64,000 nt of DNA, from positions 7,399,001 through 7,463,000 of the forward strand of contig NZ_CP135275.1 of NCBI RefSeq assembly GCF_032302195.1. The letters are read 5' to 3'. Shown here piece after piece: positions 63,218-64,000 of the stretch. A program made the translations under genes and the position numbers. Source of the DNA: Paenibacillus sp. MMS20-IR301 (GTDB lineage Bacteria; Bacillota; Bacilli; Paenibacillales; Paenibacillaceae). The notes below the pieces were generated by a model that saw nothing but the letters and a program-made list of their open reading frames with translations, was not told where the DNA came from and ran no database searches. Position 1 is the stretch's first letter, and every line of letters starts with the position of its first letter.

Positions 63218-63882
63218 AGGCAGTTATTTTTGACCTTGATGATACATTGATTTCTGAAAAGGAATATATTAAAAGTGGGTACATGCATATTTCTAATATT
63301 TTGCATCAAAAGTATGGCGTTCATCAAGAGACTTGCTATAATGACTTGTTATATATATTTAATGAAAGCCCTAGAAAAGTGTTTGACAGACTGTTGACAA
63401 GCTACGAGATTGACTATATGCCTGAGGAAATAATGGGATTAATAAGTGCATATCGTGAGCATTACCCTACGATTAGTTTCTATAGTGATGTACTACCTTG
63501 TATTCAATTGCTAAAAAATAAAGGAATACTTACGGGGGTTATTACTGATGGATATGCATTCGGTCAAAGACAAAAGCTTAAGGTATTAAATGCAGAATCT
63601 TTATTTAATGAGATAATTGTTACTGATGAACTCGGCAGAGACTATTGGAAGCCCCATCCCAGAGCTTTTGAATTAATGAGCTCCAAGTTAAATGTTTCAT
63701 TTGAAGATATGACATATGTAGGAGATAACCCTGAAAAGGATTTTTATATCAGCAAACTATATCCAATTACAACTATTCGTATACATCGCAAGGGCGTTCA
63801 TCAGAATAAAAGTTATTTTGAGGGTATACTCGAACATAATAGTTATAATAGTTTATCTGATTTTGCTGTAACTGTAACATAA
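63211..63882 (+). CDS. HAD-family hydrolase
   Basis: A 223-residue protein with HAD motif I VIFDLDDTLIS, motif II GVITDGY, and motif IV YVGDNPEKDF. This is a phosphoglycolate-phosphatase-like phosphatase. It is translationally coupled to the ATP-grasp gene by a 7-nt overlap, so a joint pathway is likely. Confidence 0.85.
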   Translation: MVKAVIFDLDDTLISEKEYIKSGYMHISNILHQKYGVHQETCYNDLLYIFNESPRKVFDRLLTSYEIDYMPEEIMGLISAYREHYPTISFYSDVLPCIQLLKNKGILTGVITDGYAFGQRQKLKVLNAESLFNEIIVTDELGRDYWKPHPRAFELMSSKLNVSFEDMTYVGDNPEKDFYISKLYPITTIRIHRKGVHQNKSYFEGILEHNSYNSLSDFAVTVT

Positions 63883-63896
63883 AGAGGGGAACGGAT

Positions 63897-64000
63897 ATGG
63901 AAGAAGTTTTGGGTATTCTTTTCTATTTAAGTGGTTTTATTATTATATGGGCAATGATTGGCTACAAATTATCCTTAAAAATAATACATCGGTTGTTTAA
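63897..64000 (+). CDS. Start of a membrane protein, possibly glycosyltransferase (partial)
   Basis: Only 34 codons lie in the window. They encode MEEVLGILFYLSGFIIIWAM followed by a short basic stretch, with AGAGGGGA upstream of the ATG. Membrane-anchored GT2-family glycosyltransferases often begin like this, and the operon context fits, but the sequence is too short to decide. Confidence 0.45.
   Translation, partial: MEEVLGILFYLSGFIIIWAMIGYKLSLKIIHRLF

Overview
This window looks like chromosomal DNA of a spore-forming, S-layer-bearing Firmicute, most probably Paenibacillus. The grounds are a collagen-like BclB-type exosporium protein, a GerA-type germination receptor operon, sporulation LonB, an SLH-domain surface protein, copper-amine-oxidase-like stalk domains and strong AGGAGG ribosome-binding sites. 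The genus is inferred from gene content; no database was searched.

Layout. (1) 1-1750: two exosporium-type proteins sharing a head domain, one carrying a Gly-X-Thr collagen stalk. (2) About 1809-18493: an AT-rich thiopeptide (azole-containing RiPP) cluster. It has two YcaO proteins, a split LanB-type dehydratase (glutamylation and elimination proteins), a candidate pyridine synthase, a SagB-type dehydrogenase, two unrecognised proteins, an ABC exporter, an M20 peptidase, three precursor genes with identical cores, and an AgrC/AgrA-like two-component system. A 21-bp-phased direct repeat typical of LytTR regulators lies in front of the first gene. (3) 18553-25394: a SNF2 helicase and an ABC exporter/TetR operon with a clear palindromic operator, then a small lipoprotein. 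(4) 25425-30100: a MITE-like repeat, a secreted stalk/propeller protein and pstSCA without pstB. (5) 30165-34597: a FapA-like protein, a SEC-C protein, and a 143-bp tandem array in which each unit carries a terminator and the 3' end of the adjacent tRNA-Arg(UCU). (6) 34736-51602: the proteostasis block tig, clpP, clpX, ispG, a gerA-type operon, lonB, lonA and ysxC. It is interrupted between lonB and lonA by a decayed group II intron and an AT-rich acyltransferase gene. (7) 51625-64000: a hypothetical protein, a PHP tyrosine phosphatase, an SLH protein, a split BY-kinase, a CapD-like dehydratase, and an exopolysaccharide/glycan operon running off the right edge.

How the genes work together. 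In the thiopeptide cluster, YcaO and dehydrogenase proteins would form azoles, the split LanB would convert Ser/Thr to dehydroamino acids, and the candidate pyridine synthase would close the macrocycle. The ABC pair would export the product, and the LytTR system would switch on the operon. The Lon/Clp/trigger-factor block is housekeeping proteostasis. In the right-hand block the phosphatase and BY-kinase would control polymerisation of the glycan made by the CapD-like, aminotransferase and sugar-phosphate transferase enzymes.

Most novel points: three precursors with an identical 41-residue leader-core block but heavily diverged synonymous codons; a core whose best-placed serines do not fit the usual thiopeptide ring sizes; the LytTR direct repeat; the tRNA-tail tandem array; and a group II intron remnant sitting directly after a hairpin.
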